A stretch of DNA of 64,000 bases from Pseudomonas schmalbachii (GCF_017589465.1 NZ_JAELYA010000007.1:62001-126000); one strand, 5' to 3'; shown: positions 1 to 9,362, counted from the stretch's first letter. Program-made: numbers and translations. Notes: generated from the letters alone by a model not told the origin.

Positions 1-576
1 GTACAAATCGTGGTGCCGAACCCGAAGACCTCCGGCAACGGCCGCTATACCTACCTCTCCGCCTGGGGCTACACGCTCAAGAACGGCGGCGATGAAGCCA
101 AGGCCAAGGAATTCGTCGGCCAGCTGTTCAAGCATGTACCGGTGCTGGACACCGGCGGCCGCGCCGCTACCACCACCTTCATGCAGAACCAGATCGGCGA
201 CGTTCTCGTCACCTTCGAGAACGAAGCCGAGATGATCGCCCGCGAATTTGGCCGTGGCGGTTTCGAGGTGGTCTATCCGAGCGTTTCCGCCGAAGCCGAG
301 CCGCCGGTGGCCGTGGTCGACAAGGTGGTGGAGAAGAAAGGCAGCCGCGCGCTGGCCGAGGCCTACCTGAAGTACCTGTGGTCGGACGAGGGCCAGACCA
401 TCGCGGCGAACAACTACCTGCGCCCGCGCAATCCGGAAATCCTCGCGAAGTTCTCCGACCGCTTCCCGAAAGTGGACTTCTTCTCGGTGGAGAAGACCTT
501 CGGCGACTGGCGCACGGTGCAGAAGACCCACTTCGTCGACGGCGGCGTGTTCGACCAGATCTACACCCCGCAATAA
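1..576 (+). CDS. Sulfate ABC transporter periplasmic substrate-binding protein, 3' part
   Basis: The reading frame is open from base 1, so the gene is cut by the window edge and about 191 C-terminal residues remain. The product belongs to the Sbp/CysP family, which binds sulfate or thiosulfate in the periplasm and delivers it to the CysTWA permease. The C-terminal lobe is clear: a PNPKTSGNGRYTYLSAWGY segment, then DTGGRAATTTF, the FENEAEMIAREFG stretch, and a VVDKVV...AEAYLKYLW region typical of this family. It ends at TAA and is followed closely by a strong hairpin terminator, so no cysT/cysW/cysA genes follow here. Whether it prefers sulfate (Sbp) or thiosulfate (CysP) cannot be read from this half. 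Confidence 0.9.
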   Translation, partial: VQIVVPNPKTSGNGRYTYLSAWGYTLKNGGDEAKAKEFVGQLFKHVPVLDTGGRAATTTFMQNQIGDVLVTFENEAEMIAREFGRGGFEVVYPSVSAEAEPPVAVVDKVVEKKGSRALAEAYLKYLWSDEGQTIAANNYLRPRNPEILAKFSDRFPKVDFFSVEKTFGDWRTVQKTHFVDGGVFDQIYTPQ

Positions 577-597
577 GCAAGACTGCAACACACACAG

Positions 598-622
598 AAC
601 GGCGGCCTTCGGGTCGCCGTTT
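598..622 (+). terminator. Rho-independent terminator after the sulfate-binding protein gene
   Basis: A 10-bp stem (AACGGCGGCC pairing with GGTCGCCGTT, one G-T wobble) closes on a TTCG tetraloop, an unusually stable RNA hairpin. The T run is short. It lies 22 bases after the stop codon. Confidence 0.75.
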
Positions 623-775
623 GCGTTGGTTCTCAGGTAGGTATCGGCTGAAAGGCTATTCTGTCAGCAATACTCGGCAGGCCGCTGGCTCGCTGCCTGG
701 CGCTTGGTTAAGATTCCTCGGGTCGCAATCAGGCGGCAGCACCGAAGTCAGCACTCGACAGGGAAACTCCAGCGC

Positions 776-2167
776 ATGAAGCCCATCGTCTCGGAACCAT
801 CGGGCAGCCCCGATATCGCTGTAACCCTGGGCGAGCACCATGCCCGCGTGCTGGCGTACATCACTGTCGCCGCCAGCATCGCCGCCGGTACCCTGAGCAA
901 CCATTTCGGCTACGACCTCCTCTGGATGGTGCCGTACGCCCTGCTCTACCCGCACCTGGCGTACTACCTCTGCCGCCGCTACCCGCCGGAAAACCCCGAA
1001 CGCACCCGGCAGATTCTGCTGTACGTCGATGCGGTGCATGTCGGCGCCGCCACCGCGCTGTTCGGCTATTCGGTGGTGCCCAGCCTGATGCTGGTGCTGG
1101 TCCTGGCGTTCTCTTCGCTGGTGCTCGGCGGCCTGCGTTCGCTCGCCCTGATCCTGCTGGTGGCGCTGAGCAGCGCAATGTTCACCGGCGCGTTGATCAT
1201 GCCCGGCTTCAAGGGCGAGACGCCGGTGCTGGTTTCGCTGGTCAGCGTCCTGCTGTCCGCCCTCTACATCTGTATCACAGCCTACTTCGTGCACCAGCAG
1301 GGGCTGCGCCTCGAACAGGCCCAGGCGGAAATTTCCCGCGAGCAGGAAAAAGCCGCACGGCTGGCGCACAACCTCGCCAAGTACCTGTCGCCGCAGGTGT
1401 GGGAATCGATCTTCAGCGGCAAGAAGAGCGTGCGCCTGGAAACCCAGCGCAAGAAGCTCACGGTGTTCTTCTCCGACATCAAGGGGTTCACCGAGCTGTC
1501 CGAGGAACTCGAAGCCGAGGCCCTCACCGACATGCTCAACAACTACCTGAACGAGATGTCGAAGATCGCCCTGAAGTACGGCGGCACCATCGACAAGTTC
1601 ATCGGCGACGCGGTGATGGTGTTCTTCGGCGACCCGACCACCCAGGGCGCGAAGAAGGACGCGGTAGCGGCAGTGTCCATGGCCATCGCCATGCGCAAGC
1701 ACATGAAGGTGCTGCGCCAGCAATGGCGCGCCCAGGGCATCACCAAACCGCTGGAAGTGCGCATGGGCGTCAATACCGGCTACTGCACGGTGGGCAACTT
1801 CGGCGCCGCCACGCGCATGGACTACACCATCATCGGCCGCGAGGTGAACCTCGCCAGCCGCCTGGAAAGCGCCGCCGAGGCGGGGGAGATCCTGATCAGC
1901 CACGAGACCTATTCGCTGGTCAAGGACGTGGTGATGTCCCGGGACAAGGGCCAGATCCCGGTGAAGGGCTTCAGCCGGCCGGTGCAGATCTACCAGGTCG
2001 TCGACTTCCGCCGCGACCTCGGCGCCAGCTCCAGCTTCATCGAGCACGAACTGCCCGGGTTCTCCATGTACCTGGACACCAACAACGTGCAGAACTTCGA
2101 CAAGGACCGGGTCATCCTCGCCCTGCAGCAGGCGGTGGAGAAGCTCAAGGACAAGATCATTCTCTGA
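776..2167 (+). CDS. cyaB: Class III adenylate cyclase with MASE2 membrane domain (CyaB)
   Basis: The product makes cAMP from ATP at the inner membrane. In P. aeruginosa, CyaB supplies the cAMP that activates Vfr and virulence genes. From this ATG the protein is 463 residues, the length I recall for CyaB; an in-frame ATG 72 bases earlier would add a basic stretch without membrane character. Residues about 20-185 form several hydrophobic segments (MASE2 sensor), followed by a short helical linker and the cyclase domain. Metal-binding aspartates lie in FFSDIKGFTE (about residue 233) and DKFIGDAVMVFFGD (about 277); NTGYCTVGNFG and the RLES region complete the catalytic fold. It stands alone between a terminator and a REP cluster, so it is probably monocistronic. 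Confidence 0.92.
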   Translation: MKPIVSEPSGSPDIAVTLGEHHARVLAYITVAASIAAGTLSNHFGYDLLWMVPYALLYPHLAYYLCRRYPPENPERTRQILLYVDAVHVGAATALFGYSVVPSLMLVLVLAFSSLVLGGLRSLALILLVALSSAMFTGALIMPGFKGETPVLVSLVSVLLSALYICITAYFVHQQGLRLEQAQAEISREQEKAARLAHNLAKYLSPQVWESIFSGKKSVRLETQRKKLTVFFSDIKGFTELSEELEAEALTDMLNNYLNEMSKIALKYGGTIDKFIGDAVMVFFGDPTTQGAKKDAVAAVSMAIAMRKHMKVLRQQWRAQGITKPLEVRMGVNTGYCTVGNFGAATRMDYTIIGREVNLASRLESAAEAGEILISHETYSLVKDVVMSRDKGQIPVKGFSRPVQIYQVVDFRRDLGASSSFIEHELPGFSMYLDTNNVQNFDKDRVILALQQAVEKLKDKIIL

Positions 2168-2186
2168 TCTCTGCCGCCACTGCATC

Positions 2187-2208
2187 GTTGGGCTGAGCCC
2201 AACCTACG
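2187..2208. repeat. Half REP element, GTTGGGCT family
   Basis: A short copy of the repeat whose ends read GTTGGGCT and CCAACCTACG; full inverted pairs of the same family occur at 2317-2391 and 60546-60621. It starts 19 bases after the cyaB stop codon. Confidence 0.7.
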
Positions 2209-2235
2209 TGCTGTCTCGCCGCCGATGATGCTTTT

Positions 2236-2300
2236 GTAGGAGCGAGCTCTGCTCGCGAACATCGCCTCGCAAAAGCTTCGCGAGCAGAGCTCGCTCCTAC
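2236..2300. repeat. REPIN: inverted pair of REP sequences, GTAGGAGCGAGC family
   Basis: Two perfectly complementary 24-bp arms (beginning GTAGGAGCGAGCTCTGCTCG and ending on its reverse complement) are separated by 17 bases, the classic REPIN layout in Pseudomonas. The bases just before it (TGTCTCGCCGCCGATGATGC) are the left tail of a larger composite element also seen near 23 kb and 52.8-53.0 kb. Such elements are mobilised by RAYT transposases; no RAYT gene is in this window. Confidence 0.85.
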
Positions 2301-2316
2301 GGGTTGCAATGCCCAC

Positions 2317-2391
2317 CGTAGGTTGGCGCTGAGCAACGCGAAACCCAACATCGCCATCGTTGGGCTTCACTGCGTTCAGCACCAACCTACG
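2317..2391. repeat. REPIN, GTAGGTTGG / CCAACCTAC family
   Basis: Inverted repeats CGTAGGTTGG...GAAACCCAAC and GTTGGGCTTC...CCAACCTACG flank a short spacer. The same family is present at 12671-12703 (single arm) and 60546-60621 (pair). Confidence 0.8.
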
Positions 2392-2436
2392 CGAGTTATG
2401 GCCCAGCCACCCAGCCATATAGTTACGTAGGATGCA

Positions 2437-2522
2437 AGACAGTTGCTCCTACATGAATACGCCCCGCGTCTGACCGTAGGAGCGGGCCATGCCCGCGATT
2501 CGCGCGCATGGCGCGCTCCTAC
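2437..2522. repeat. Degenerate REP tail followed by a GTAGGAGCGGGCC palindrome
   Basis: The first 18 bases (GCAAGACAGTTGCTCCTAC) match the right tail of the composite element found at 23.06-23.09 kb and 52.98-53.02 kb. Bases 2476-2522 are a separate REP-like inverted repeat, GTAGGAGCGGGCC...GGCGCGCTCCTAC. The 2168-2560 stretch holds nothing else that I can identify; no gene is visible. Confidence 0.65.
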
Positions 2523-2554
2523 ATGCCCCACACCCTACTGCCAGGGAAGAGGCA

Positions 2555-2582
2555 TAAAAAAACCCGCTCGGGGGAGCGGGTT
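2555..2582 (-). terminator. Rho-independent terminator of dctA
   Basis: Read on the minus strand: stem AACCCGCTC / GAGCGGGTT around a short C-rich loop, followed by seven T. It sits 44 bases after the dctA stop codon. Confidence 0.9.
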
Positions 2583-2626
2583 GGAAGCGGGACGGGGCTC
2601 GCACCCCGTCCCGATAGTGGAAAGGA

Positions 2627-3925
2627 TCAGGCCGCTTCGCGGGCCGGCTGGGCGTCCACCACGGACGACGGGCCGGCGGCCAGCTCGTCGCGCAGGGTGT
2701 CCACGTCCAGCTGCTTGCACCACTTGGCCACGACCACGGTGGCCACGCCATTGCCGACCAGGTTGGTCAGGGCGCGGGCTTCGGACATGAAGCGGTCGAT
2801 GCCGAGGATCAGCGCCAGGCCGGCGACCGGCAGGTGGCCGACGGCGGAGAGGGTCGCGGCGAGGACGATGAAGCCGCTGCCGGTGACGCCGGCGGCGCCC
2901 TTGGAGGCGATCAGCAGCACCGCCAGCAGGGTGATCTGGTGGGTGATGTCCATCGGGGTGTCGGTGGCCTGGGCGATGAACACCGCGGCCATGGTCAGGT
3001 AGATCGAGGTGCCATCGAGGTTGAACGAGTAGCCGGTGGGGATCACCAGGCCGACCACGCTCTTGTCGCAGCCGAGCTTCTCCATCTTGGCGATCATGCG
3101 CGGCAGCGCCGACTCGGAGGACGAGGTGCCGAGCACGATCAGCAGTTCCTCACGGATGTAGGAGATGAAGCGCAGGATGTTGAAGCCGTGGGCGCGGGCG
3201 ATGCCGCCGAGGACCAGCAGGACGAAGAGGATGCAGGTGATGTAGAAGCACAACATCAGCTGGCCGAGCTGCACCAGCGAGCCGACGCCGTAGGCGCCGA
3301 TGGTGAAGGCCATGGCGCCGAAGGCACCGATGGGCGCGACCTTCATGATCACGTTGATGATGTTGAACATCACGTGGGTGATCCGCTCGATGAACTGGAA
3401 CACCGGCTGGCCGTAGCTGCCCATGCGGTGCAGGGCGTAGCCGAAGAGTACGGAGAAGAACAGGACCTGCAGGATGTCGCCGTTGGCGAAGGCGCCGACC
3501 ACGGTGCCCGGAATGACGTTCATCAGGAAGTCGATGGTGCTCTGCTTCTCGCCGGCTGCGGCGTAGGCAGCGATCTTGCTGGCGTCGAGGCTGGCCGGGT
3601 CGACATGCATGCCGGCACCCGGCTGCACGACGTTGACCACCACCAGGCCGATGATCAGGGCGATGGTGGAGACGATTTCGAAGTACAGCAGCGCCATGCC
3701 ACCGGTCTTGCCAACAGCCTTCATGCTCTGCATGCCGGCGATGCCGGTCACCACGGTGCAGAAGATGATCGGTGCGATGGCCATCTTGATCAGTTTGACG
3801 AAGCCATCACCCAGCGGCTTCATGGCGACGGCGGTCTGCGGATAGAAATGTCCGAGTGCGACACCGATGGCGATGGCGATCAGGACCTGGAAATACAGGC
3901 TCTTGTAGAAGGGTTGCTTGGTCAT
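2627..3925 (-). CDS. dctA: C4-dicarboxylate/H+ symporter DctA
   Basis: An inner-membrane secondary transporter that takes up succinate, fumarate and malate. The 432-residue protein belongs to the dicarboxylate/amino acid:cation symporter family. Visible signatures are the serine-rich re-entrant loop [14 protein letters not shown], the [16 protein letters not shown] motif, the GxxGVTGSGF segment and about eight hydrophobic helices. The start chosen ([12 protein letters not shown]) has a GAGGA ribosome-binding site 9-10 bases upstream; an in-frame start 63 bases earlier lacks one. A sigma-54-type promoter lies about 110 bases upstream and a terminator directly downstream, so the gene is monocistronic. 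In P. aeruginosa, dctA is RpoN-dependent and needs the DctB/DctD (and MifS/MifR) two-component systems, which are not in this window. Confidence 0.96.
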   Translation of the reverse strand: MTKQPFYKSLYFQVLIAIAIGVALGHFYPQTAVAMKPLGDGFVKLIKMAIAPIIFCTVVTGIAGMQSMKAVGKTGGMALLYFEIVSTIALIIGLVVVNVVQPGAGMHVDPASLDASKIAAYAAAGEKQSTIDFLMNVIPGTVVGAFANGDILQVLFFSVLFGYALHRMGSYGQPVFQFIERITHVMFNIINVIMKVAPIGAFGAMAFTIGAYGVGSLVQLGQLMLCFYITCILFVLLVLGGIARAHGFNILRFISYIREELLIVLGTSSSESALPRMIAKMEKLGCDKSVVGLVIPTGYSFNLDGTSIYLTMAAVFIAQATDTPMDITHQITLLAVLLIASKGAAGVTGSGFIVLAATLSAVGHLPVAGLALILGIDRFMSEARALTNLVGNGVATVVVAKWCKQLDVDTLRDELAAGPSSVVDAQPAREAA

Positions 3926-4036
3926 GGCGGCTAGTCCTCGCGGGTATGCGCTTCGCAGCGCGACACCGACTGCGTTATCTCCCTGCAATGGGAGAATTTG
4001 TTTTCAAGACCGCTGAAACGGCCTTGATCCCTAATG

Positions 4037-4051
4037 GCAATCGCCATGCCA
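4037..4051 (-). promoter_or_regulatory. Sigma-54 (RpoN) -24/-12 promoter of dctA
   Basis: On the minus strand the sequence TGGCATGGCGATTGC matches the consensus TGGCAC-N5-TTGC, with exactly ten bases between the invariant GG and GC. It lies about 112 bases upstream of the dctA ATG. An AT-rich tract (4051-4110) directly behind it would suit DNA bending, for example by IHF. Confidence 0.8.
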
Positions 4052-4121
4052 AATTCTAGAATTTAACATTTTTGTTTAAATTCAATCATTTACATAAAAA
4101 ACACGGACAATCCTGGCTGGA

Positions 4122-4184
4122 AGGTGGCGAAAACCCGCCTTCACCGCGGCGGATTTCCCGCCCCTTGGCGGTTTTTCGCCAAGG
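4122..4184. promoter_or_regulatory. Enhancer-like array of three inverted repeats upstream of the dctA promoter
   Basis: Three related dyads follow each other: GGTGGCG-AAAAC-CCGCC (4122-4139), GCGG-ATTTC-CCGC (4149-4162) and CCTTGGCG-GTTTTT-CGCCAAGG (4163-4184). All share GGCG/CGCC arms around an A- or T-rich centre. They sit about 75-135 bases behind the -24/-12 element, the position where NtrC-type activators such as DctD or MifR bind. Identity of the activator is inferred. Confidence 0.55.
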
Positions 4185-4257
4185 CTCGGCCAGCCCCAGG
4201 CACACGAGACTTGTCTGGCTATGCTTGGCCTTTCATGCCTGCCCTGAGGAGTTCCAG

Positions 4258-5271
4258 ATGAGTCGCCAGCCCCGCTTCCACCCGCTGTTCCATTCGCTTC
4301 TGGCCGGCATGCTGCTCGGCGGCGCCTGCGCCGCGTCGGCCGCCGACAACGATGTGACGCCCGACCAGGTGGTCGGCGCCTTCGAGCAGGTCTTCGGGGT
4401 GAACAAGGGCGAGCGGCGCAACCACATCAAGGGCACCTGCGCGACCGGCGAGTTCGTCGGCAAGCCCGAGGCAGCGCAGTATTCGCGCTCGGCGCTGTTC
4501 TCCGGCAAACCGGTGCCGGTGGTGGCGCGCTTCTCCCTCGGCGGCGGCAACCCGAAAGCGCCGGATGCCGGCAAGAGCCCGCGCGGCATGGCCCTGGAGT
4601 TCCGCCTGGCGGACGGTGCCCTGCAGCACATGACCATGCTCAACGTGCCGGTCTTCGGCGCGGCGGTGCCGAAGACCTTCTTCGACCAGTTGCAGGCGCT
4701 GCAGGCCGATCCGAAGACCGGCAAGCCGGACCCGGAGAAGCTCAAGGCCTTCGCCGCCAGCCATCCGGACAGCCATGCCCTGGGCCAATTCATGGCCAGC
4801 CACAACCCGCCGCCCAGCTACGCCAACGCCGCCTACTTCGGCATCCACACCTTCAAGTTCACCAACGCCAAGGGCGAAGTCACCCCGGTGCGCTGGCGCT
4901 TCGTGCCCGAGGATGGCGAGAAGCAGCTCAGCGAAGCGGAGATGAAGTCCCTTCCGGCCGACTTCCTCGAACAGCGCCTGATCGAACGTGCAGCCAAGGG
5001 GCCGGTGCGTTGGGGCATGTGGATAGCCGTCGGCCAGCCCGGCGATCCGCAGGATGACCCGACCAAGCCCTGGCCGAAGGAGCGCAAGGAAGTACAGGTC
5101 GGCACCCTGACCCTCACCCAGGCGATGGCGCAGAAAGGCGCCGCCTGCGAGGCGATCAACTTCGACCCGATGGTGATGGCCGACGGCATCTCGCCCACCA
5201 ACGACCCGATCCTGCGCTTCCGCTCGCCGTCCTATGCCATTTCCTTCGGCAAGCGCCTGAGCGGGCAGTAG
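4258..5271 (+). CDS. Exported catalase-family heme peroxidase (SrpA-like)
   Basis: A 337-residue mini-catalase, much shorter than the 480-750 residues of true catalases; family members usually act as heme peroxidases using small organic donors. A signal peptide is obvious (hydrophobic LFHSLLAGMLLGGACAASA, cleavage near residue 29), so it acts in the periplasm. The distal heme histidine is in RRNHIKGTC; VVARFSLGGGNPKAPDAG and SPRGMALEF are the catalase-fold core; the proximal heme tyrosine fits the R-x3-Y pattern in RSPSYAISFG near the C-terminus. The start has a GAGG ribosome-binding site. No cytochrome b561 partner, often found beside these genes, is next to it. Confidence 0.88.
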   Translation: MSRQPRFHPLFHSLLAGMLLGGACAASAADNDVTPDQVVGAFEQVFGVNKGERRNHIKGTCATGEFVGKPEAAQYSRSALFSGKPVPVVARFSLGGGNPKAPDAGKSPRGMALEFRLADGALQHMTMLNVPVFGAAVPKTFFDQLQALQADPKTGKPDPEKLKAFAASHPDSHALGQFMASHNPPPSYANAAYFGIHTFKFTNAKGEVTPVRWRFVPEDGEKQLSEAEMKSLPADFLEQRLIERAAKGPVRWGMWIAVGQPGDPQDDPTKPWPKERKEVQVGTLTLTQAMAQKGAACEAINFDPMVMADGISPTNDPILRFRSPSYAISFGKRLSGQ

Positions 5272-5278
5272 CGCTCCC

Positions 5279-5323
5279 GGCGCGGCGGCGAGCCGCCTGT
5301 CGCTCGCCGCGCCCGGCCGTTTT
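5279..5323 (+). terminator. GC-rich hairpin terminator after the peroxidase gene
   Basis: Arms GGCGCGGC and GCCGCGCC can extend inward through GGCGAG/CTCGCC; a short TTTT follows at 5320. It separates the peroxidase from the nap operon. Confidence 0.6.
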
Positions 5324-5382
5324 GCCCTTACAAAAGGCAGGGACTAGGCTCAACTCAGCCGTATGGCTGGAGCCTGAAAACA

Positions 5383-5550
5383 ATGCCAAGCGAGATCGGA
5401 TCCAATCAAGACAAGGGCAAGGAAACCCGGCTGTTCCTGTTTCTCGTGATCTGCCTGTTTCCCCTGCTCTCCGTAGCCATCGTCGGTGGCTACGGTTTCA
5501 TCGTCTGGATGTACCAGTTGCTGGCGGGACCGCCCGGCCCTCCGTCGTAG
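5383..5550 (+). CDS. napE: NapE, small membrane protein of periplasmic nitrate reductase
   Basis: A 55-residue protein beginning MPSEIGSNQDKGKETRLFL, with one transmembrane helix (about residues 17-44) and a short PGPP tail. This is the NapE/TorE family, whose role in nitrate reduction is not defined but which regularly opens nap operons in Pseudomonas, Paracoccus and relatives. It ends nine bases before napF and is the first gene of napEFDABC. I see no perfect Anr (TTGAT-N4-ATCAA) box in the 110 bases upstream. Confidence 0.92.
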   Translation: MPSEIGSNQDKGKETRLFLFLVICLFPLLSVAIVGGYGFIVWMYQLLAGPPGPPS

Positions 5551-5559
5551 GAGAGCGCC

Positions 5560-6039
5560 ATGCTCGCCCGCCGCGCACTGTTGCGGCGACTGGGCGGCGC
5601 CCCGGAAGTTCGCCGTCCGCCCTGGACCGCCAGCGACCTCAGTGAACGCTGCACGCGCTGCAGCGCGTGTATCGATGCGTGCCCGGAACAGGTGTTGCGG
5701 GTCGGTGACGGCGGCTTTCCGCAACTCGACCTGAGCCAGTCCGGCTGCAGCCTGTGCGGCGAGTGCGCGGCGGCCTGTCCGGCCGGCGTGTTCCACCGCC
5801 AGCGCCCGGCTTTCGCCTGGCACGCACGGATCGAAGCACACTGCCTGGCGCTGGCCGGCATCCACTGCCGCAGTTGCGAGGAAGTCTGCGAAGCCCGCGC
5901 CATCCGCTTCCATGCGCAGATCGGCGGTCCGCCGTTGCCGAAACTCGATCCGCAGGCCTGTACCGGTTGCGGCGCCTGCCTGGCACCCTGTCCCAGCCAG
6001 GCCATCCGACTGATCACAGAGACTCCGACCGATGCCTGA
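5560..6039 (+). CDS. napF: NapF, ferredoxin-type maturation protein for nitrate reductase
   Basis: A cytoplasmic iron-sulfur protein thought to help load the [4Fe-4S] cluster into NapA before Tat export. The 159 residues carry repeated cysteine motifs: CTRCSACIDACP (from about residue 30), CSLCGECAAACP (62), a less regular CRSCEEVC (102) and CTGCGACLAPCP (133), as expected of NapF. It overlaps napD by eight bases, indicating translational coupling. Confidence 0.95.
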   Translation: MLARRALLRRLGGAPEVRRPPWTASDLSERCTRCSACIDACPEQVLRVGDGGFPQLDLSQSGCSLCGECAAACPAGVFHRQRPAFAWHARIEAHCLALAGIHCRSCEEVCEARAIRFHAQIGGPPLPKLDPQACTGCGACLAPCPSQAIRLITETPTDA

Positions 6040-6349
6040 CTGCGTCCAGATCGCCAGCCTGATCGTGCATGCCCGCCCCGAGGCGCTGCCGGCAGTGAAG
6101 GCCAACCTGCAGCTGCTGCCCAACCTCGAAGTGCATCAGGAAAGCCCGCTGGGCAAGCTGGTGGTTGTCCTTGAGGCCACGGAGGAAGCGCAGATTCTTG
6201 CCACGCTCGAAACGATCCACAACCTGCCCGGCGTGATCAACGCCGTGCTGGTCTACCACGAAATCCTCGAATCGCCGGACGAACCACTCCCCGAACATAA
6301 AGACGCATCCGCCCTGCCTGCGGCCAGCGTCCCCGCCGGAGGTGCCTGA
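6032..6349 (+). CDS. napD: NapD, NapA signal-peptide-binding chaperone
   Basis: NapD binds the twin-arginine signal of NapA and holds back export until the molybdenum cofactor is inserted. The 105-residue protein shows the family start [11 protein letters not shown], the ferredoxin-like core with GKLVVVLEA and the [10 protein letters not shown] strand near the end; the last 20 residues are an Ala/Pro-rich tail. It overlaps napF by eight bases and shares one base with the napA start (TGATG). Confidence 0.94.
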   Translation: MPDCVQIASLIVHARPEALPAVKANLQLLPNLEVHQESPLGKLVVVLEATEEAQILATLETIHNLPGVINAVLVYHEILESPDEPLPEHKDASALPAASVPAGGA

Positions 6350-8853
6350 TGAAACTGACCCGCCGTGAATTCGCCAAGGCCAATGCCGCCGCCATCGCGG
6401 CGACAGCGGCCGGCCTGCCGATATTCAGCAGCGCCGCCAACCTGGTCACCGAGGCGGACATGACCCGCCTCGACTGGAACAAGGCCCCCTGCCGCTTCTG
6501 CGGCACCGGCTGCGGGGTGATGGTCGCCACCCGCGACGGCAAGGTGGTCGCCACCCACGGCGACATCAAGGCCGAGGTGAACCGCGGGATCAACTGCGTG
6601 AAGGGCTATTTCCTGTCGAAGATCATGTACGGCAGCGACCGCCTGACCCACCCGCTGCTGCGCATGAAGAACGGCAAGTACGACAAGCAAGGCGAGTTCC
6701 AGCCGATCAGCTGGGACCAGGCCTTCGACATCATGGAAGAGAAGTTCAAGGCCGCGCTCAAGGCCAAGGGACCGACCTCGGTGGGCATGTTCGGCTCCGG
6801 GCAGTGGACGGTGTGGGAAGGCTATGCAGCGAACAAGCTGTTCAAGGCCGGCTTCCGCTCCAACAACATCGACCCCAACGCGCGGCACTGCATGGCCTCG
6901 GCGGTGATGGGCTTCATGCGCACCTTCGGCATGGACGAGCCGATGGGCTGCTACGACGACTTCGAAGCCACCGACGCCTTCGTCCTCTGGGGCTCGAACA
7001 TGGCCGAGATGCACCCGGTGCTCTGGTCGCGGGTCACCGACCGCCGCCTCAGCGAGCCACATGTGAAGGTCGCCGTGCTCTCCACCTATGAGCACCGCAG
7101 CTTCGACCTGGCCGACATCCCCATGGTGATGAAGCCGCAGAGCGACCTGATCATCCTCAACTACATCGCCAACCACATCATCGAAAGCGGCGCGGTGAAC
7201 AAGGACTTCATCGGCAAGCACGTGAAGTTCGCCCACGGCGCCGAGGACATCGGCTACGGCCTGCGCCCCACCGACCCGCTAGAACAGAAGGCGAAGAATG
7301 CCGACAAGGCCAACACCTGGACGGACATTTCCTTCGACGAGTTCGCCGCCTACGTCAAGCCCTACACCCTGGAGCGCGCGGCGAAGGAATCCGGCGTGCC
7401 CGCCGAGCGCCTGAAGGAGCTGGCCGAGCTGTACGCCGACCCGAAGCGCAAGGTCGTGTCGTTCTGGACCATGGGCTACAACCAGCACACCCGCGGCGTC
7501 TGGGCGAACAACCTGACCTACAACATCCACCTGCTCACCGGGAAGATCAGCGAGCCGGGCAACAGTCCGTTCTCCCTCACCGGCCAGCCCTCCGCCTGCG
7601 GCACCGCGCGCGAGGTCGGCACCTTCGCCCACCGCCTGCCGGCGGACATGGTGGTGACCAACCCGAAACACCGCGAAACCGCCGAGAAGATCTGGAAGCT
7701 GCCGGCCGGCACCATCCAGGAGAAGATCGGTTTCCACGCCGTGCAGCAGAGCCGCATGCTCAAGGACGGCGTGCTCAACGTGTACTGGACGCAGGTCTGC
7801 AACAACATGCAGGCCGGGCCCAACGTCATGCAGGAAATACTTCCCGGCTGGCGCAACCCGGAAAACTTCGTGATCGTTTCCGACGTCTACCCGACCGTTT
7901 CCGCCCAGGCCGCCGACCTGATCCTGCCCAGCGCCATGTGGGTGGAGAAGGAAGGCGCCTACGGCAACGCCGAGCGCCGCACGCAGTTCTGGCACCAGTT
8001 GGTGCCGGCGCCGGGCGAAGCCAGGTCCGATCTCTGGCAACTGGTGGAGTTTTCCAAGCGCTTCACCACCGACGAGGTCTGGCCCGCCGAACTGCTGGCG
8101 AAGAAACCGGAGCTGAAGGGCAAGACGCTCTACGACGTGCTGTTCAAGAACGGCCAGGTCGATGCCTACCCGATAGACGACATCGCCAAGGGCTACGCCA
8201 ACGAGGAGGCCAAGGCGTTCGGCTTCTATATCCAGAAGGGTCTGTTCGAGGAGTACGCCGCCTTCGGTCGCGGCCACGGGCATGACCTCGCCCCGTTCGA
8301 TACCTATCACGAAACCCGCGGCCTGCGCTGGCCGGTGGTGGACGGCAAGGAAACCCTCTGGCGCTACCGCGAGGGTTACGACCCCTACGTGACCAAGGGC
8401 AGCGAAGTGCAGTTCTACGGCTATCCGGACAAGAAGGCGATCGTCTTCGCCCTGCCCTACGAACCGCCGGCGGAGTCGCCGGACAAGGACTACCCGTTCT
8501 GGCTGTGCACCGGCCGCGTGCTCGAACACTGGCACACCGGCAGCATGACCGAGCGTGTACCGGAACTGCACAAGGCCGTTCCCCAGGCGCTGGTGTACAT
8601 GCATCCGGATGACGCGACCCAGCTGAAGCTGCGTCGGGGCAGCGAGGTGAAAGTGGTCAGCCGGCGCGGCGAAATCCGCGCCCGGGTGGAAACCCGCGGG
8701 CGCAACAAGCCGCCGCAGGGTCTGGTGTTCGTGCCGTTCTTCGACGCCAACCGGCTGATCAACAAGGTCACCCTCGACGCCACCGACCCCATCTCCAAGC
8801 AGACCGACTACAAGAAGTGCGCGGTGCGTATCGAACTGCTCAACCTGGCCTGA
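6349..8853 (+). CDS. napA: NapA, periplasmic nitrate reductase catalytic subunit
   Basis: Reduces nitrate to nitrite in the periplasm with electrons from NapC and NapB. The 834-residue protein has a Tat signal ([11 protein letters not shown], residues 4-14), a [4Fe-4S] site made by CRFCGTGC from residue 47 plus the cysteine in GINCVKG (about 82), and the molybdenum-ligand cysteine in [10 protein letters not shown] (about 180). The whole bis-MGD oxidoreductase fold is present without interruption, including [13 protein letters not shown], the [20 protein letters not shown] substrate channel region and the C-terminal cofactor-capping domain. It follows its chaperone gene napD directly. Confidence 0.98.
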   Translation: MKLTRREFAKANAAAIAATAAGLPIFSSAANLVTEADMTRLDWNKAPCRFCGTGCGVMVATRDGKVVATHGDIKAEVNRGINCVKGYFLSKIMYGSDRLTHPLLRMKNGKYDKQGEFQPISWDQAFDIMEEKFKAALKAKGPTSVGMFGSGQWTVWEGYAANKLFKAGFRSNNIDPNARHCMASAVMGFMRTFGMDEPMGCYDDFEATDAFVLWGSNMAEMHPVLWSRVTDRRLSEPHVKVAVLSTYEHRSFDLADIPMVMKPQSDLIILNYIANHIIESGAVNKDFIGKHVKFAHGAEDIGYGLRPTDPLEQKAKNADKANTWTDISFDEFAAYVKPYTLERAAKESGVPAERLKELAELYADPKRKVVSFWTMGYNQHTRGVWANNLTYNIHLLTGKISEPGNSPFSLTGQPSACGTAREVGTFAHRLPADMVVTNPKHRETAEKIWKLPAGTIQEKIGFHAVQQSRMLKDGVLNVYWTQVCNNMQAGPNVMQEILPGWRNPENFVIVSDVYPTVSAQAADLILPSAMWVEKEGAYGNAERRTQFWHQLVPAPGEARSDLWQLVEFSKRFTTDEVWPAELLAKKPELKGKTLYDVLFKNGQVDAYPIDDIAKGYANEEAKAFGFYIQKGLFEEYAAFGRGHGHDLAPFDTYHETRGLRWPVVDGKETLWRYREGYDPYVTKGSEVQFYGYPDKKAIVFALPYEPPAESPDKDYPFWLCTGRVLEHWHTGSMTERVPELHKAVPQALVYMHPDDATQLKLRRGSEVKVVSRRGEIRARVETRGRNKPPQGLVFVPFFDANRLINKVTLDATDPISKQTDYKKCAVRIELLNLA

Positions 8854-8864
8854 GGAGACCAGCC

Positions 8865-9353
8865 ATGAAACGGATGCATACCGCCTTCCTGGCCCTGCTG
8901 TTCGCCTTGCCGCTGCAGGCCGCCGAGGTCAACTACCCGCTGGACGCCCCCGCCCCCAACGGCCGCCGGCCCGGCGGCACCATCGCCCAGGAACTGCCGG
9001 CGCCGCCGCTGGGCAATGAGGAAAACAAGGACCTCAAGCGCGAACGCAACTACCCCGAGCAGCCGCCGACCATCCCCCACACCATCATCGGCTACCGCAT
9101 CGACACCAACAGCAACAAGTGCCTGTCGTGCCACAGCCGCACGGCCAGCGCGAAGTCGCAGGCGCCGATGATCAGCATCACCCACTACATGGATCGCGAC
9201 GGCCAGCCGCTGGCCGCGGTGGCACCACGGCGCTACTTCTGCGTGCAGTGCCACGTGCCGCAGGAGGATGTGCCGCCACTGGTGGGCAATACCTTCGAGG
9301 ACGTCGACACCCTTCTCCAGCGAGACGCCGCCAAGGCCACCGGCAAACCCTGA
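8865..9353 (+). CDS. napB: NapB, diheme cytochrome c subunit of nitrate reductase
   Basis: The electron-transfer partner of NapA. Start at MKRMHTAFLALL gives 162 residues with a cleavable signal peptide ending in LPLQAAE; a longer upstream frame has no ribosome-binding site, whereas GAGGAG precedes this ATG. Two c-type heme sites are visible, CLSCH at about residue 86 and CVQCH at about 126, with further histidines for the second axial ligands (SITHYMDRDG and upstream). It ends nine bases before napC. Confidence 0.96.
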   Translation: MKRMHTAFLALLFALPLQAAEVNYPLDAPAPNGRRPGGTIAQELPAPPLGNEENKDLKRERNYPEQPPTIPHTIIGYRIDTNSNKCLSCHSRTASAKSQAPMISITHYMDRDGQPLAAVAPRRYFCVQCHVPQEDVPPLVGNTFEDVDTLLQRDAAKATGKP

Positions 9354-9362
9354 GGAGCCGCC

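Noticed and set aside
5316-5350. Promoter TTGCCC-N17-TAGGCT and an Anr box before napE.
   Set aside because: Both boxes are weak and no TTGAT-N4-ATCAA site is visible; not reported as a feature.
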